Shown piece by piece: positions 1 to 5,835 of a stretch of 10,072 nt of DNA (the stretch's first letter is position 1; each line of letters opens with the position of its first letter). This DNA is from Reyranella sp. Lineage in GTDB: Bacteria; Pseudomonadota; Alphaproteobacteria; Reyranellales; Reyranellaceae. The position numbers and the translations under genes are program-made. Location: positions 1-10,072 of the forward strand of contig JAKFVZ010000599.1 of assembly GCA_021732965.1 (NCBI GenBank). The letters are read 5' to 3'. The notes under the pieces were generated by a model. The model worked only from the letters and a program-made list of their open reading frames with translations. It was not told the origin of the DNA and did no database searches.

Positions 1-25
1 GATAGAGAGTGGCGAATGCCTGCAC
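1..25 (-). CDS. Possible start of a divergent gene, cut by the left edge
   Basis: Only eight codons are visible, read leftwards from a GTG at 25 (M-Q-A-F-A-T-L-Y), so no function can be given. The case rests on signals. A near-perfect Shine-Dalgarno, AAGGAGG (minus strand, 37 to 31), stands 5 nt before the GTG. A TATATT box (minus strand, 58 to 53) would place transcription start about 20 nt upstream of it. The frame stays open to the edge. It would be divergent from the TetR gene at 107, with a palindrome between them, which is the usual layout of a TetR repressor and its target. An ATG at 71 on the same strand is also open to the edge in another frame but lacks a Shine-Dalgarno. This is inference from signals alone. 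Confidence 0.4.
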
Positions 26-30
26 GACAG

Positions 31-37
31 CCTCCTT
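31..37 (-). promoter_or_regulatory. Strong ribosome binding site for the leftward gene
   Basis: The minus strand reads AAGGAGG, almost fully complementary to the 3' end of 16S rRNA, 5 nt before GTG at 25. It is the main reason for proposing a gene leaving the window to the left. Confidence 0.45.
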
Positions 38-54
38 GTTTGCCGCCGTCGAAT

Positions 55-73
55 ATATGAGCGATGCTCATAT
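55..73. promoter_or_regulatory. Inverted repeat, probable TetR operator
   Basis: The sequence is a perfect 8-bp inverted repeat with a 3-bp centre, ATATGAGC-gat-GCTCATAT. It is AT-rich in a GC-rich setting. It lies 33 bp before the ATG of the first TetR gene and 29 bp from the proposed divergent start at 25. It overlaps a TATATT box (53-58, minus strand) and a weaker CATATT box (69-74, plus strand). TetR dimers typically bind palindromes of this size next to their own gene. Binding by the adjacent regulator is inferred from position. Confidence 0.6.
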
Positions 74-106
74 TCCCTCACTCGCCTTCCGCTGCCCGGT
101 GCCGTC

Positions 107-757
107 ATGTCCGCTCGCCGCCAAACCCTTGAATCCAAAAGAAGAATGCCGCGTCAGGCACGCGCGACGCAGACCGTCGCGTCGATCGTCGAGGCGGCGG
201 CTCAGATTCTGGAGAAAGGCGGCCTGGCCGCCTTCACCACCAACGCGGTGGCCGAACGGGCCGGCGTCAGCATCGGCACGCTCTATCAGTACTTCGCCGA
301 CAAGAATGCACTCGTGATGGCGCTGGCCCGCAGGGAGATGGAAGCCGCTCTCGCCGACGTCGCGCGTGCGCTGCAGGGTGAGATCGATCCATCGGTCGAA
401 GGACGCATTCGCGCAATGGTCCGGGCAATCGTCCATGCGTTCCGCGGCCGGCAACGGGCGCGCAAGGCGGTGATCCAGGCGATCCTCTCGCAGGACGGCG
501 GCATCGCCCTGATGGCGCCCGTAGCGGCCTTCATTGCCCGCGCCGGCGAAGCCGTCGGGCGCGGTCCGAACTCGCTGCTGGGGCCCCTCACCCGCGAGCA
601 GGTGTTCGTGGTATCGCGCAGCCTCATGGGAGTCGTGCGCGCCGCCGTGCTGGAGGAACAGCCGTTCCTGGCCAGCCGCAGTTTCGAAGACGAGATCGTG
701 CGGATGATCGTCGCCTACCTCGACGCCGTCTCCAGAGTGGCTGGTCGCCAGTCCTGA
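107..757 (+). CDS. TetR/AcrR family transcriptional regulator (TetR 1)
   Basis: A 216-residue protein, normal size for a one-domain TetR repressor. Residues about 24-70 form the N-terminal DNA-binding domain, with the family signature in the helix-turn-helix: FTTNAVAERAGVSIGTLYQY starting near residue 43, then F-x-D-K-N-A-L. The rest is an alpha-helical ligand-binding and dimerisation domain too variable to reveal the inducer. Start choice is uncertain. ATG 107 has no clear Shine-Dalgarno. ATG 146 (protein starting M-P-R-Q-A-R) follows a purine-rich AAAAGAAGA and would still keep the whole domain. The gene sits beside a palindrome at 55-73, suggesting autoregulation. Its last 43 bp overlap the 3' end of the SDR gene on the other strand. 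Family assignment is secure; ligand and targets are unknown. Confidence 0.93.
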   Translation: MSARRQTLESKRRMPRQARATQTVASIVEAAAQILEKGGLAAFTTNAVAERAGVSIGTLYQYFADKNALVMALARREMEAALADVARALQGEIDPSVEGRIRAMVRAIVHAFRGRQRARKAVIQAILSQDGGIALMAPVAAFIARAGEAVGRGPNSLLGPLTREQVFVVSRSLMGVVRAAVLEEQPFLASRSFEDEIVRMIVAYLDAVSRVAGRQS

Positions 758-1662
758 GTCGTCGTGCGTGCGAACGCGGCGACCTCGTCCTGCCAGTCGC
801 GTCGGTTGGAATCGACCGAGCTTTCCGTCCTCCTGCCGGAAAAATCGAGATGCACGCCGCTGTCCTGCGGGAACAGGCGTCCGGTCAGCACCCGTGCGTA
901 GGTCTCGGCCGAGCGGCGCGGCGTGCTGGCGCCGGGCATCGCCCGCGCGACCACCGGCAGAACGTTCGACCAGGCCCAGCGTTCGACGGCGGAGCGGTCG
1001 CGCGCCAGCCCCGTGCCCGGCATCAGGCCGGGATCGAAGGCGAACCAGCGCGCACCTCCGGCCGGCGCGCTGCGCGCGAGGGCATAGACATGCAGGATGG
1101 CAACGAGCTTCGACGTGGCATAGCGGTCCATGCCCTGCTGCTTGGCGGACACGCTGTCGTCGAGTTCTCCACGCGCCACCCGCTCGATTCCCCGATAGAT
1201 ACCGCCCCGGAAACCGAACAGGCGGGCGCTGGCAACGGCGGGATCGTGCGTGCCGCTCGCGGTGAAGGCGACCGGCGCGCCCGGCTCGAGGAACGGCAGC
1301 AGCCGCTCGATCAGCACCGCGTGCGCCAGCCAGTTGGCCTGCAGGGTCTCCTCGTAGCCGTCGACCGTCATGTGCGGAGCCCCCACGTTCTGGACGCCGG
1401 CATTGGCGGCAAGGGACGCGAGACGCCTGCCCTCGAGGCGCATCGCCACCGCGTCGGCGAATGCGACCGTCGAGGCGAGCGAGGAGAGATCGAGCGGCAG
1501 GATGTCCAGGCGACTTGCTTCCGCGACGCCGCGCAGCGCCGACGCTTCCGCGGGCCGGCGGGCACCGGCGATGACATGGGTCGCGGGGTCCGCGAGCAGG
1601 AAGCGCACGAGTTCGAGGCCGATGCCCGAGGTGGCTCCGGTGACGAGATGAAGGGCGGTCAT
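715..1662 (-). CDS. Short-chain dehydrogenase/reductase (SDR), NAD(P)-dependent
   Basis: A 315-residue Rossmann-fold oxidoreductase. The cofactor motif T-G-A-T-S-G-I-G is at residues 8-15, the D-L pair at 58-59, the structural N-A-G at 87-89, a catalytic Asn candidate at N110, Ser at S136 (strand ending F-T-A-S-G) and the active-site Y-A-T-S-K at 181-185. Spacing from Ser136 to Tyr181 is 45 residues, against about 13 in classical SDRs. The roughly 30-residue insertion is more like retinol-dehydrogenase or protochlorophyllide-reductase-type SDRs. Start ATG 1662 is chosen because GGAG (minus strand, 1674 to 1671) lies 8 nt upstream and the Rossmann strand begins at once; the frame extends farther upstream but without support. 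It overlaps TetR 1 tail to tail by 43 bp and is divergent from TetR 2. It is probably soluble, and its substrate cannot be told from sequence. Confidence 0.93.
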   Translation of the reverse strand: MTALHLVTGATSGIGLELVRFLLADPATHVIAGARRPAEASALRGVAEASRLDILPLDLSSLASTVAFADAVAMRLEGRRLASLAANAGVQNVGAPHMTVDGYEETLQANWLAHAVLIERLLPFLEPGAPVAFTASGTHDPAVASARLFGFRGGIYRGIERVARGELDDSVSAKQQGMDRYATSKLVAILHVYALARSAPAGGARWFAFDPGLMPGTGLARDRSAVERWAWSNVLPVVARAMPGASTPRRSAETYARVLTGRLFPQDSGVHLDFSGRRTESSVDSNRRDWQDEVAAFARTTTQDWRPATLETASR

Positions 1663-1666
1663 TTCT

Positions 1667-1694
1667 TTGACTCCGGCTGACGTCCATTGAAAAT
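1667..1694 (+). promoter_or_regulatory. Candidate sigma-70 promoter for TetR 2
   Basis: TTGACT (1667-1672, five of six consensus bases) is followed after 16 nt by GAAAAT (1689-1694, four of six). Transcription would start near 1701, leaving a leader of about 37 nt before the GTG at 1738. If right, the upstream ATG at 1693 lies within the promoter and cannot be the start. No comparably good promoter was seen for the divergent SDR; the best was TGGACG (1718 to 1713) and CATTTT (1695 to 1690) with a 17-nt gap. Confidence 0.4.
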
Positions 1695-1697
1695 GGA
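1683..1697. promoter_or_regulatory. Inverted repeat, probable TetR operator, with a repeated half-site
   Basis: A perfect 6-bp inverted repeat, TCCATT-gaa-AATGGA, lies between the divergent SDR and TetR 2 genes and covers the candidate -10 box of TetR 2. The 8-mer CGTCCATT containing the left arm (1681-1688) recurs exactly at 1713-1720, 32 bp downstream, which could be an extra half-site. Placement suits a repressor controlling both divergent genes. Binding by TetR 2, rather than by TetR 1, is an inference. Confidence 0.5.
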
Positions 1698-1726
1698 AAC
1701 CAGCCTGCCGACCGTCCATTCGCATC

Positions 1727-1730
1727 GGAG
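1727..1730 (+). promoter_or_regulatory. Ribosome binding site that decides the TetR 2 start
   Basis: GGAG lies 7 nt before GTG 1738. Neither ATG 1693 nor TTG 1687 in the same frame has a Shine-Dalgarno, and the candidate operator overlaps both. This favours the GTG. Confidence 0.5.
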
Positions 1731-1737
1731 CCGCGCC

Positions 1738-2358
1738 GTGCCGACCGCCCTGAAACCGCGCAAGAAGCCCACCCAGACGCGCTCGACCGTGACGGTGGAT
1801 GCCATCGTCGAGGCGACCATTCGCATTCTGCGACAGGACGGATGGGCCGCGTGCACGACGACGCGGATCGCGGCGCTGGCCGGTGTCTCGGTCGGCTCGC
1901 TCTACCAGTACTTCCCCAACCGCAACGCCATCGCCGTCGAGATCATCCGCCAGCGCACCCGCACCTACCTGGCAGCGGTCCTCGCCGCCGACCTCTCGAA
2001 CGTCGCAATGCCCGAAGAGGCCGTCGACCGCGCGATCGCCGCCTTCGTGATCGAGAAGCGCAAGGGGCTCGACGTCTCGCTGGCGCTGCGCGACGCGCTG
2101 CCCGAAGTACAGGGTCGCCAGACGATCATCGAGGAAGCGCGCCGGTTCGTTCCGGCCCTTCAGGCCAAGTTCGCCGCAGCCGGCGCGGGGACCACCGAAC
2201 CCATGCAGCTCGCCGTGGCGCTCGCCGCCGTGGAAGGAGCGGTGTGGGAGATGATGGCCCAGGATGAGGCCGCAATCGAACGGCCTGAAGCGATTGCCGC
2301 CCTGTCCAGGGTGTTCAAGGCCGCGGCGGGCTTCAGCCCAGCGGCAGCGGGACGTTGA
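1738..2358 (+). CDS. TetR/AcrR family transcriptional regulator (TetR 2)
   Basis: A 206-residue protein from GTG 1738. The N-terminus K-P-R-K-K-P-T-Q-T-R-S leads directly into the TetR DNA-binding domain (residues about 19-65), whose helix-turn-helix reads T-T-R-I-A-A-L-A-G-V-S-V-G-S-L-Y-Q-Y-F near residues 41-59. The helical C-terminal domain is not diagnostic of a ligand. ATG 1693 would add 15 residues with no recognisable role. The GTG is preferred for its Shine-Dalgarno, and because the ATG lies in a probable promoter and operator. The protein shares the S-[IV]-G-[TS]-L-Y-Q-Y-F core with TetR 1, but the C-terminal halves look unrelated by eye, so this is not an obvious recent duplication. 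It is divergent from the SDR gene and overlaps the next gene tail to tail by 26 bp. Confidence 0.92.
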   Translation: MPTALKPRKKPTQTRSTVTVDAIVEATIRILRQDGWAACTTTRIAALAGVSVGSLYQYFPNRNAIAVEIIRQRTRTYLAAVLAADLSNVAMPEEAVDRAIAAFVIEKRKGLDVSLALRDALPEVQGRQTIIEEARRFVPALQAKFAAAGAGTTEPMQLAVALAAVEGAVWEMMAQDEAAIERPEAIAALSRVFKAAAGFSPAAAGR

Positions 2359-2989
2359 GCAGCACGCCGAACTCGCGCGCGAGGTCGCAGCTCACGCGCG
2401 CATGAACCTTGCCCTGCTTGTCGAAGAAGCGGCCCTGCTCGTGCACCGGGAACACGCCCTCGTGCCAGATGCCCGGATGGATGTAGATGCCGACGCTGCC
2501 GTCCGACCAGAAGGCCTTGAAGGTCTCGGGCTGAAGGTCGTCGCCCGGCAGCGCCACCGGCACGACGAACGGCTTGCCGTCGAGAGGCCAGAAGAGCTGG
2601 CCGCCGTCGGGATGATAGTTGCAATGCCACAGCAGTACGCGGCCCCTGCTGAGCTTCACGCCGGGCTGGGCCTTCTCGGGAAGGTCGCGGAAGCCGATGA
2701 CGTAGTGGCCGCCGACCGCCTCGTTGCGGCCGATCAGCTCGTTGCCCCGCCATTCGCAGGTGAAGATGCCTTCGGTCGTGCCGCCCTCGATGCCGGTACC
2801 GGCATCGAGCTTGCGTGAGCCGTTGAGCGGCCACGGCACGATCTCGATCTTCTGCTTCTTCGGGTCACGCACGACCTCGCCATAACCTTTGATCGTGTCG
2901 CGATTGGCGCGGATCAACGGGACGTCGAGCAACCGTAGTCCGGGCGGGATATCGGGATTGAGGTAGTCGAAGACAACGCCGTCGCTCAT
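2333..2989 (-). CDS. Ureidoglycolate lyase (AllA) family cupin-fold protein
   Basis: A 218-residue soluble protein. Its C-terminal two thirds resemble AllA, which converts ureidoglycolate to glyoxylate and urea in allantoin breakdown. Shared features are Y-G-E-V-V at residues 36-40, a D-G-K-P-F-V-V-P-V-A-L stretch at 137-147, a T-F-K-A-F segment at 156-160, and I-Y-I-H-P-G-I-W-H-E at 168-177, which matches the N-Y-H-x-x-x-W-H-H region of E. coli AllA. It is longer than E. coli AllA (about 160 residues), with extra sequence before and within the first half, so the reaction may differ. No allantoin or urea genes are visible nearby. It starts 10 nt after the lysK stop on the same strand, with AGGA (minus strand, 3001 to 2998) 8 nt before the ATG, so it is probably cotranscribed with lysK. 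Its 3' end overlaps TetR 2 by 26 bp. Family likely; precise function unsure. Confidence 0.82.
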   Translation of the reverse strand: MSDGVVFDYLNPDIPPGLRLLDVPLIRANRDTIKGYGEVVRDPKKQKIEIVPWPLNGSRKLDAGTGIEGGTTEGIFTCEWRGNELIGRNEAVGGHYVIGFRDLPEKAQPGVKLSRGRVLLWHCNYHPDGGQLFWPLDGKPFVVPVALPGDDLQPETFKAFWSDGSVGIYIHPGIWHEGVFPVHEQGRFFDKQGKVHARVSCDLAREFGVLLNVPLPLG

Positions 2990-2999
2990 AACGCCAATC

Positions 3000-4601
3000 C
3001 TACGCTGCCTTGCCCAGATCCTCGCCGGCCAGCGCGCGTTCGATCAGCTTCACGACGTTGTCGCGACCGTAGAGCTTGATGAAGGCGCCCATGCGCGGCC
3101 CCTGCTCGCTGCCGAGCAGCACCTCGTAGAGCGTCTTGAACCACTGGCGCAGCTCTTCCTTGGCGAAGTGCCGCTTGCCGGCCTCGTACACCTCTTCCTG
3201 GATGGCCTCGGCGGTGGCGTCCTCGGACATGCCGCGCAGCGTCGCGAGCAGGTCCTCGAGCGCCGGCCGCTCGCGGTCGGTGGGCAGGCGGAACTTCTTC
3301 GAGGACTTCACGAAGTCCTGGTAATAGGCGACCGCGCCGGCCAGCAGCCGGTCGAGATAGGGAGCGTTTTCCGGCGTCGCGCCGGGCACGTAGCGGCGCA
3401 GGTATTGCCAGAGGACGTCCTTGTCCTCGGTGTTCGCAACGCCCGCGAGGTTCAGCAGCATGCCGAAGGTGACGCCGGCCGCCGAGTTGGCGGGCGCGGT
3501 GCCGTCGTGAATGTGCCAGGCCGGATTCTCCAGCGCACGCGCCGGCTCTTCCTTGGGCAGCTTCTCGACCAGCGAGAGATAATCGTCGATGGCGCGCGGG
3601 ATCACGTCGAAATGCAGTCGCTTCGCACGGCGCGGCTGCTGATGCATGTAGAGCGACAGCGATTCGGGCGAGGCATAGCGCAGCCATTCCTCGACCGAGA
3701 GGCCGTTGCCCTTCGACTTGGAGATCTTCTTGCCTTCCTCGTCGAGGAAGAGCTCGTAGTTGAAGCCCTCCGGCGGCTTGCCGCCCAGGATGCGAACGAT
3801 CTTGGCTGAAAGCTCGGCCGAGGGGATCAGGTCCTTGCCGTACATCTCATAGTCGACGTCGAGCGCGAACCAGCGGCCGGCCCAGTCGGCCTTCCACTGC
3901 AGCTTGACGTTGCCGCCAGTCACCGGCGTCTCGACCATCGAGCCGTCCTCGTCGCGATAGACGATCGTGCCGGCATCGGCGTCGGTCTTGATGACGGGCA
4001 CCTGCAGCACGCGGCCGGTCTTGGGCGAGATCGGCAGGAAGATCGAATAGGTCGCGCGGCGCTCCTCACCGAGCGTCGGCAGCATGACCGACTGGACCTC
4101 GTCGTAGTGGCGCAGCATCGCAAGCAGCATCGTGTCGAAGCGGCCGGACTTGTACCAATCGGTGGCCGACTGGAACTCGTACTCGAAGCCGAACGAATCG
4201 AGGAAGGCGCGCAGGCGAGCGTTATTCGCCGCGCCAAAACTCGGATGCTCGTTGCTGAAGGGATCGGGCACCGCGGTCAGCGGCTTGCCGAGATGGGCCG
4301 CCAGCATCTCCTTGTTCGGGACGTTGTCGGGGACCTTGCGCAGCCCGTCCATGTCGTCCGAGAAGCAGAACAGGCGCGCGGGCACGTCGGACAGGCGGCG
4401 GAACGCCTGCCGCACCATCGTCGTGCGCACGACCTCGCCGAACGTGCCGATATGCGGCAGTCCCGACGGGCCGTAGCCGGTCTCGAACAGCACATAGCCT
4501 TTGCCCGGCGCTTTGCCGCCGGTGCGGGCGACGAGCTTGCGGGCTTCTTCAAATGGCCACGCGCGTGCGGCCTCGGCAAGTGTGCGATCGATCTGGGACA
4601 T
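3000..4601 (-). CDS. lysK: Lysine--tRNA ligase, class I
   Basis: A 533-residue cytoplasmic enzyme that charges tRNA-Lys with lysine using ATP. It is the class I (Rossmann-fold) LysRS found in archaea and alphaproteobacteria, not the class II LysS of most bacteria. The HIGH-type motif is P-H-I-G-T at residues 49-53, followed by F-G-E-V-V-R-T. The family block F-S-D-D-M-D-G-L-R-K-V-P-D-N is near 80-93. W-K-A-D-W-A-G-R-W and Y-G-K-D-L-I lie in 236-259. The KMSKS loop is K-I-S-K-S-K-G at 292-298. The helical C-terminal anticodon-binding part is complete. ATG 4601 is chosen because the protein starts in the usual place for the family. There is no Shine-Dalgarno before it, in keeping with a leaderless transcript from the promoter at 4611-4639. 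It is divergent from the MFS gene and followed by the AllA-like gene. Confidence 0.97.
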   Translation of the reverse strand: MSQIDRTLAEAARAWPFEEARKLVARTGGKAPGKGYVLFETGYGPSGLPHIGTFGEVVRTTMVRQAFRRLSDVPARLFCFSDDMDGLRKVPDNVPNKEMLAAHLGKPLTAVPDPFSNEHPSFGAANNARLRAFLDSFGFEYEFQSATDWYKSGRFDTMLLAMLRHYDEVQSVMLPTLGEERRATYSIFLPISPKTGRVLQVPVIKTDADAGTIVYRDEDGSMVETPVTGGNVKLQWKADWAGRWFALDVDYEMYGKDLIPSAELSAKIVRILGGKPPEGFNYELFLDEEGKKISKSKGNGLSVEEWLRYASPESLSLYMHQQPRRAKRLHFDVIPRAIDDYLSLVEKLPKEEPARALENPAWHIHDGTAPANSAAGVTFGMLLNLAGVANTEDKDVLWQYLRRYVPGATPENAPYLDRLLAGAVAYYQDFVKSSKKFRLPTDRERPALEDLLATLRGMSEDATAEAIQEEVYEAGKRHFAKEELRQWFKTLYEVLLGSEQGPRMGAFIKLYGRDNVVKLIERALAGEDLGKAA

Positions 4602-4610
4602 GAACCGGCG

Positions 4611-4639
4611 AAACTAGGTGCGAGGGCGATTTGCGTCAA
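4611..4639 (-). promoter_or_regulatory. lysK promoter, leaderless geometry
   Basis: On the minus strand, TTGACG (4639 to 4634) and TAGTTT (4616 to 4611) are exactly 17 nt apart. Only 9 nt separate the -10 box from the lysK ATG at 4601, so transcription would start 1-3 nt before the ATG or on it. The 9-nt gap contains no Shine-Dalgarno. Confidence 0.6.
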
Positions 4640-4671
4640 TTGCACCAACGTCCCAAAGTGCCGCGCCTGCC

Positions 4672-5835
4672 ATGCACAGAAGCCCTTTCCTGCTCAGTCT
4701 CGGCGGCCTGCTGGCGATGGCCGCGGCCATGGGCGTGGGACGCTTCGTCTACACGCCCATCCTGCCGCCGATGGTCGAGGCCATCCCGCTCACCAAGTCG
4801 CAGGCCGGTCTGATCGCCTCGGCGAACTTCGTGGGCTACCTCGCCGGCGCGGTGGTGGCAGCGGTGCGCCTGCCGGGCAGCCGCCGATTCTGGCTGCTGT
4901 CTTCGCTCGCGGCGACTGCGATTTGTCTCTTCGGCATGGGCTTCGCCACGACGATGCCGGCTTTCCTCGCCCTGCGGTTCATGGCAGGCGCTGCCAGCGC
5001 CTTCGCGCTGATCTTCAGCTCGGCGCTGGTGATCGACCGGCTGACCGCGACCGGAAACGGCGCGCTCTCGGCCGTGCATTTCGCGGGCGTCGGCGTCGGT
5101 ATCGCCGCCTCAGCGGCGGTCGTGGCGCTTCTCCTGAATGCGGGCGCCGCGTGGACGACGCTGTGGTTCGCGAGTGCCGCCCTCGCCGCTGGCGCGACCC
5201 TCGCCGTCGTCGTGTTGGTGCCGCGCGACGAGCCGACCGCCCAGCCCGCGCAAAAACCGGACGGCGCGCGCCTGACACCGGACTTCGTGGCGCTGCTGGG
5301 CGCCTACGGACTGTTCGGCTTTGGCTACGTCATCACCGCCACCTTCATCGTCGACATGGTGCGCGGGACGCCGTCGCTCGCCCATCTCGAATCGTACATC
5401 TGGGTCCTGTTCGGTCTCTGTGCCGCGCCGTCTGTGGTGCTGTGGACGGCGCTTGGCCGCCGCTGGGGCGTCCTGCGCATCTATGCCGTGGCCTGCGTGG
5501 TCGAGGCGATGGGCGTCGCGGCCAGTGCGCTGTGGCTGCATCCAGCGAGCATCCTGGTCTCGGCGGTGTTCGTGGGCGGTACCTTCGTCAGCCTGACGGC
5601 GCTCGGCCTCGTCGCGACCCGTTCGAGCGGCGGCGACCCACGCGGCCGCATCGCCTTGATGACGGTCTCGTTCAGCGTCGGGCAGATCCTGGGGCCCGCC
5701 TTCGCCGGATACGTCTATGAGGCGACGGGCAGCCTCGCGACGCCGCTGCTCGCCGCCGTCGCCGCTCTCGTCTTCGCCGCCATGCTGTCGCTGGTGGCCG
5801 ACGCCAGACAGCGTGCCTTCAGCCCTTCCAGGTGA
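4672..5835 (+). CDS. MFS transporter, YbfB/YjiJ family
   Basis: A 387-residue inner-membrane protein made of about twelve hydrophobic segments, split by a hydrophilic central loop near residues 184-203. The first helix and loop carry the YbfB/YjiJ (MFS_4) signature M-G-V-G-R-F-V-Y-T-P-I-L-P-P-M at 20-34, then T-K-S-Q-A-G-L-I-A-S-A-N-F-x-G-Y-L-x-G-A. The family is annotated as major facilitator permeases; substrates are largely undefined, so export or import cannot be stated. ATG 4672 is chosen because family proteins begin just before the first helix. An in-frame GTG at 4618 would add 18 polar residues and start inside the lysK promoter. There is no clear Shine-Dalgarno. It is divergent from lysK across 70 bp and overlaps the next gene tail to tail by 17 bp. 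Confidence 0.93.
   Translation: MHRSPFLLSLGGLLAMAAAMGVGRFVYTPILPPMVEAIPLTKSQAGLIASANFVGYLAGAVVAAVRLPGSRRFWLLSSLAATAICLFGMGFATTMPAFLALRFMAGAASAFALIFSSALVIDRLTATGNGALSAVHFAGVGVGIAASAAVVALLLNAGAAWTTLWFASAALAAGATLAVVVLVPRDEPTAQPAQKPDGARLTPDFVALLGAYGLFGFGYVITATFIVDMVRGTPSLAHLESYIWVLFGLCAAPSVVLWTALGRRWGVLRIYAVACVVEAMGVAASALWLHPASILVSAVFVGGTFVSLTALGLVATRSSGGDPRGRIALMTVSFSVGQILGPAFAGYVYEATGSLATPLLAAVAALVFAAMLSLVADARQRAFSPSR

Noticed and set aside
36..59. TTGTTT and TATATG as a promoter for TetR 1
   Set aside because: The boxes are only 12 nt apart, too close for sigma-70. The TetR 1 promoter was left unassigned.
68..1687. A long minus-strand open frame of 539 codons across TetR 1 and the SDR gene
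   Set aside because: It is extremely Arg-, Ala- and Gly-rich, has no domain, and lies in another frame from both well-supported genes. Long chance frames are expected at this GC content.
4618..4671. GTG 4618 as the start of the MFS gene
   Set aside because: It falls in the lysK promoter and adds 18 polar residues before a helix that normally lies near the N-terminus of this family.
4107..5720. A plus-strand open frame of 537 codons spanning lysK antisense and the MFS gene
   Set aside because: It joins the antisense of one clear gene to an out-of-frame reading of another and makes no protein-like sequence.
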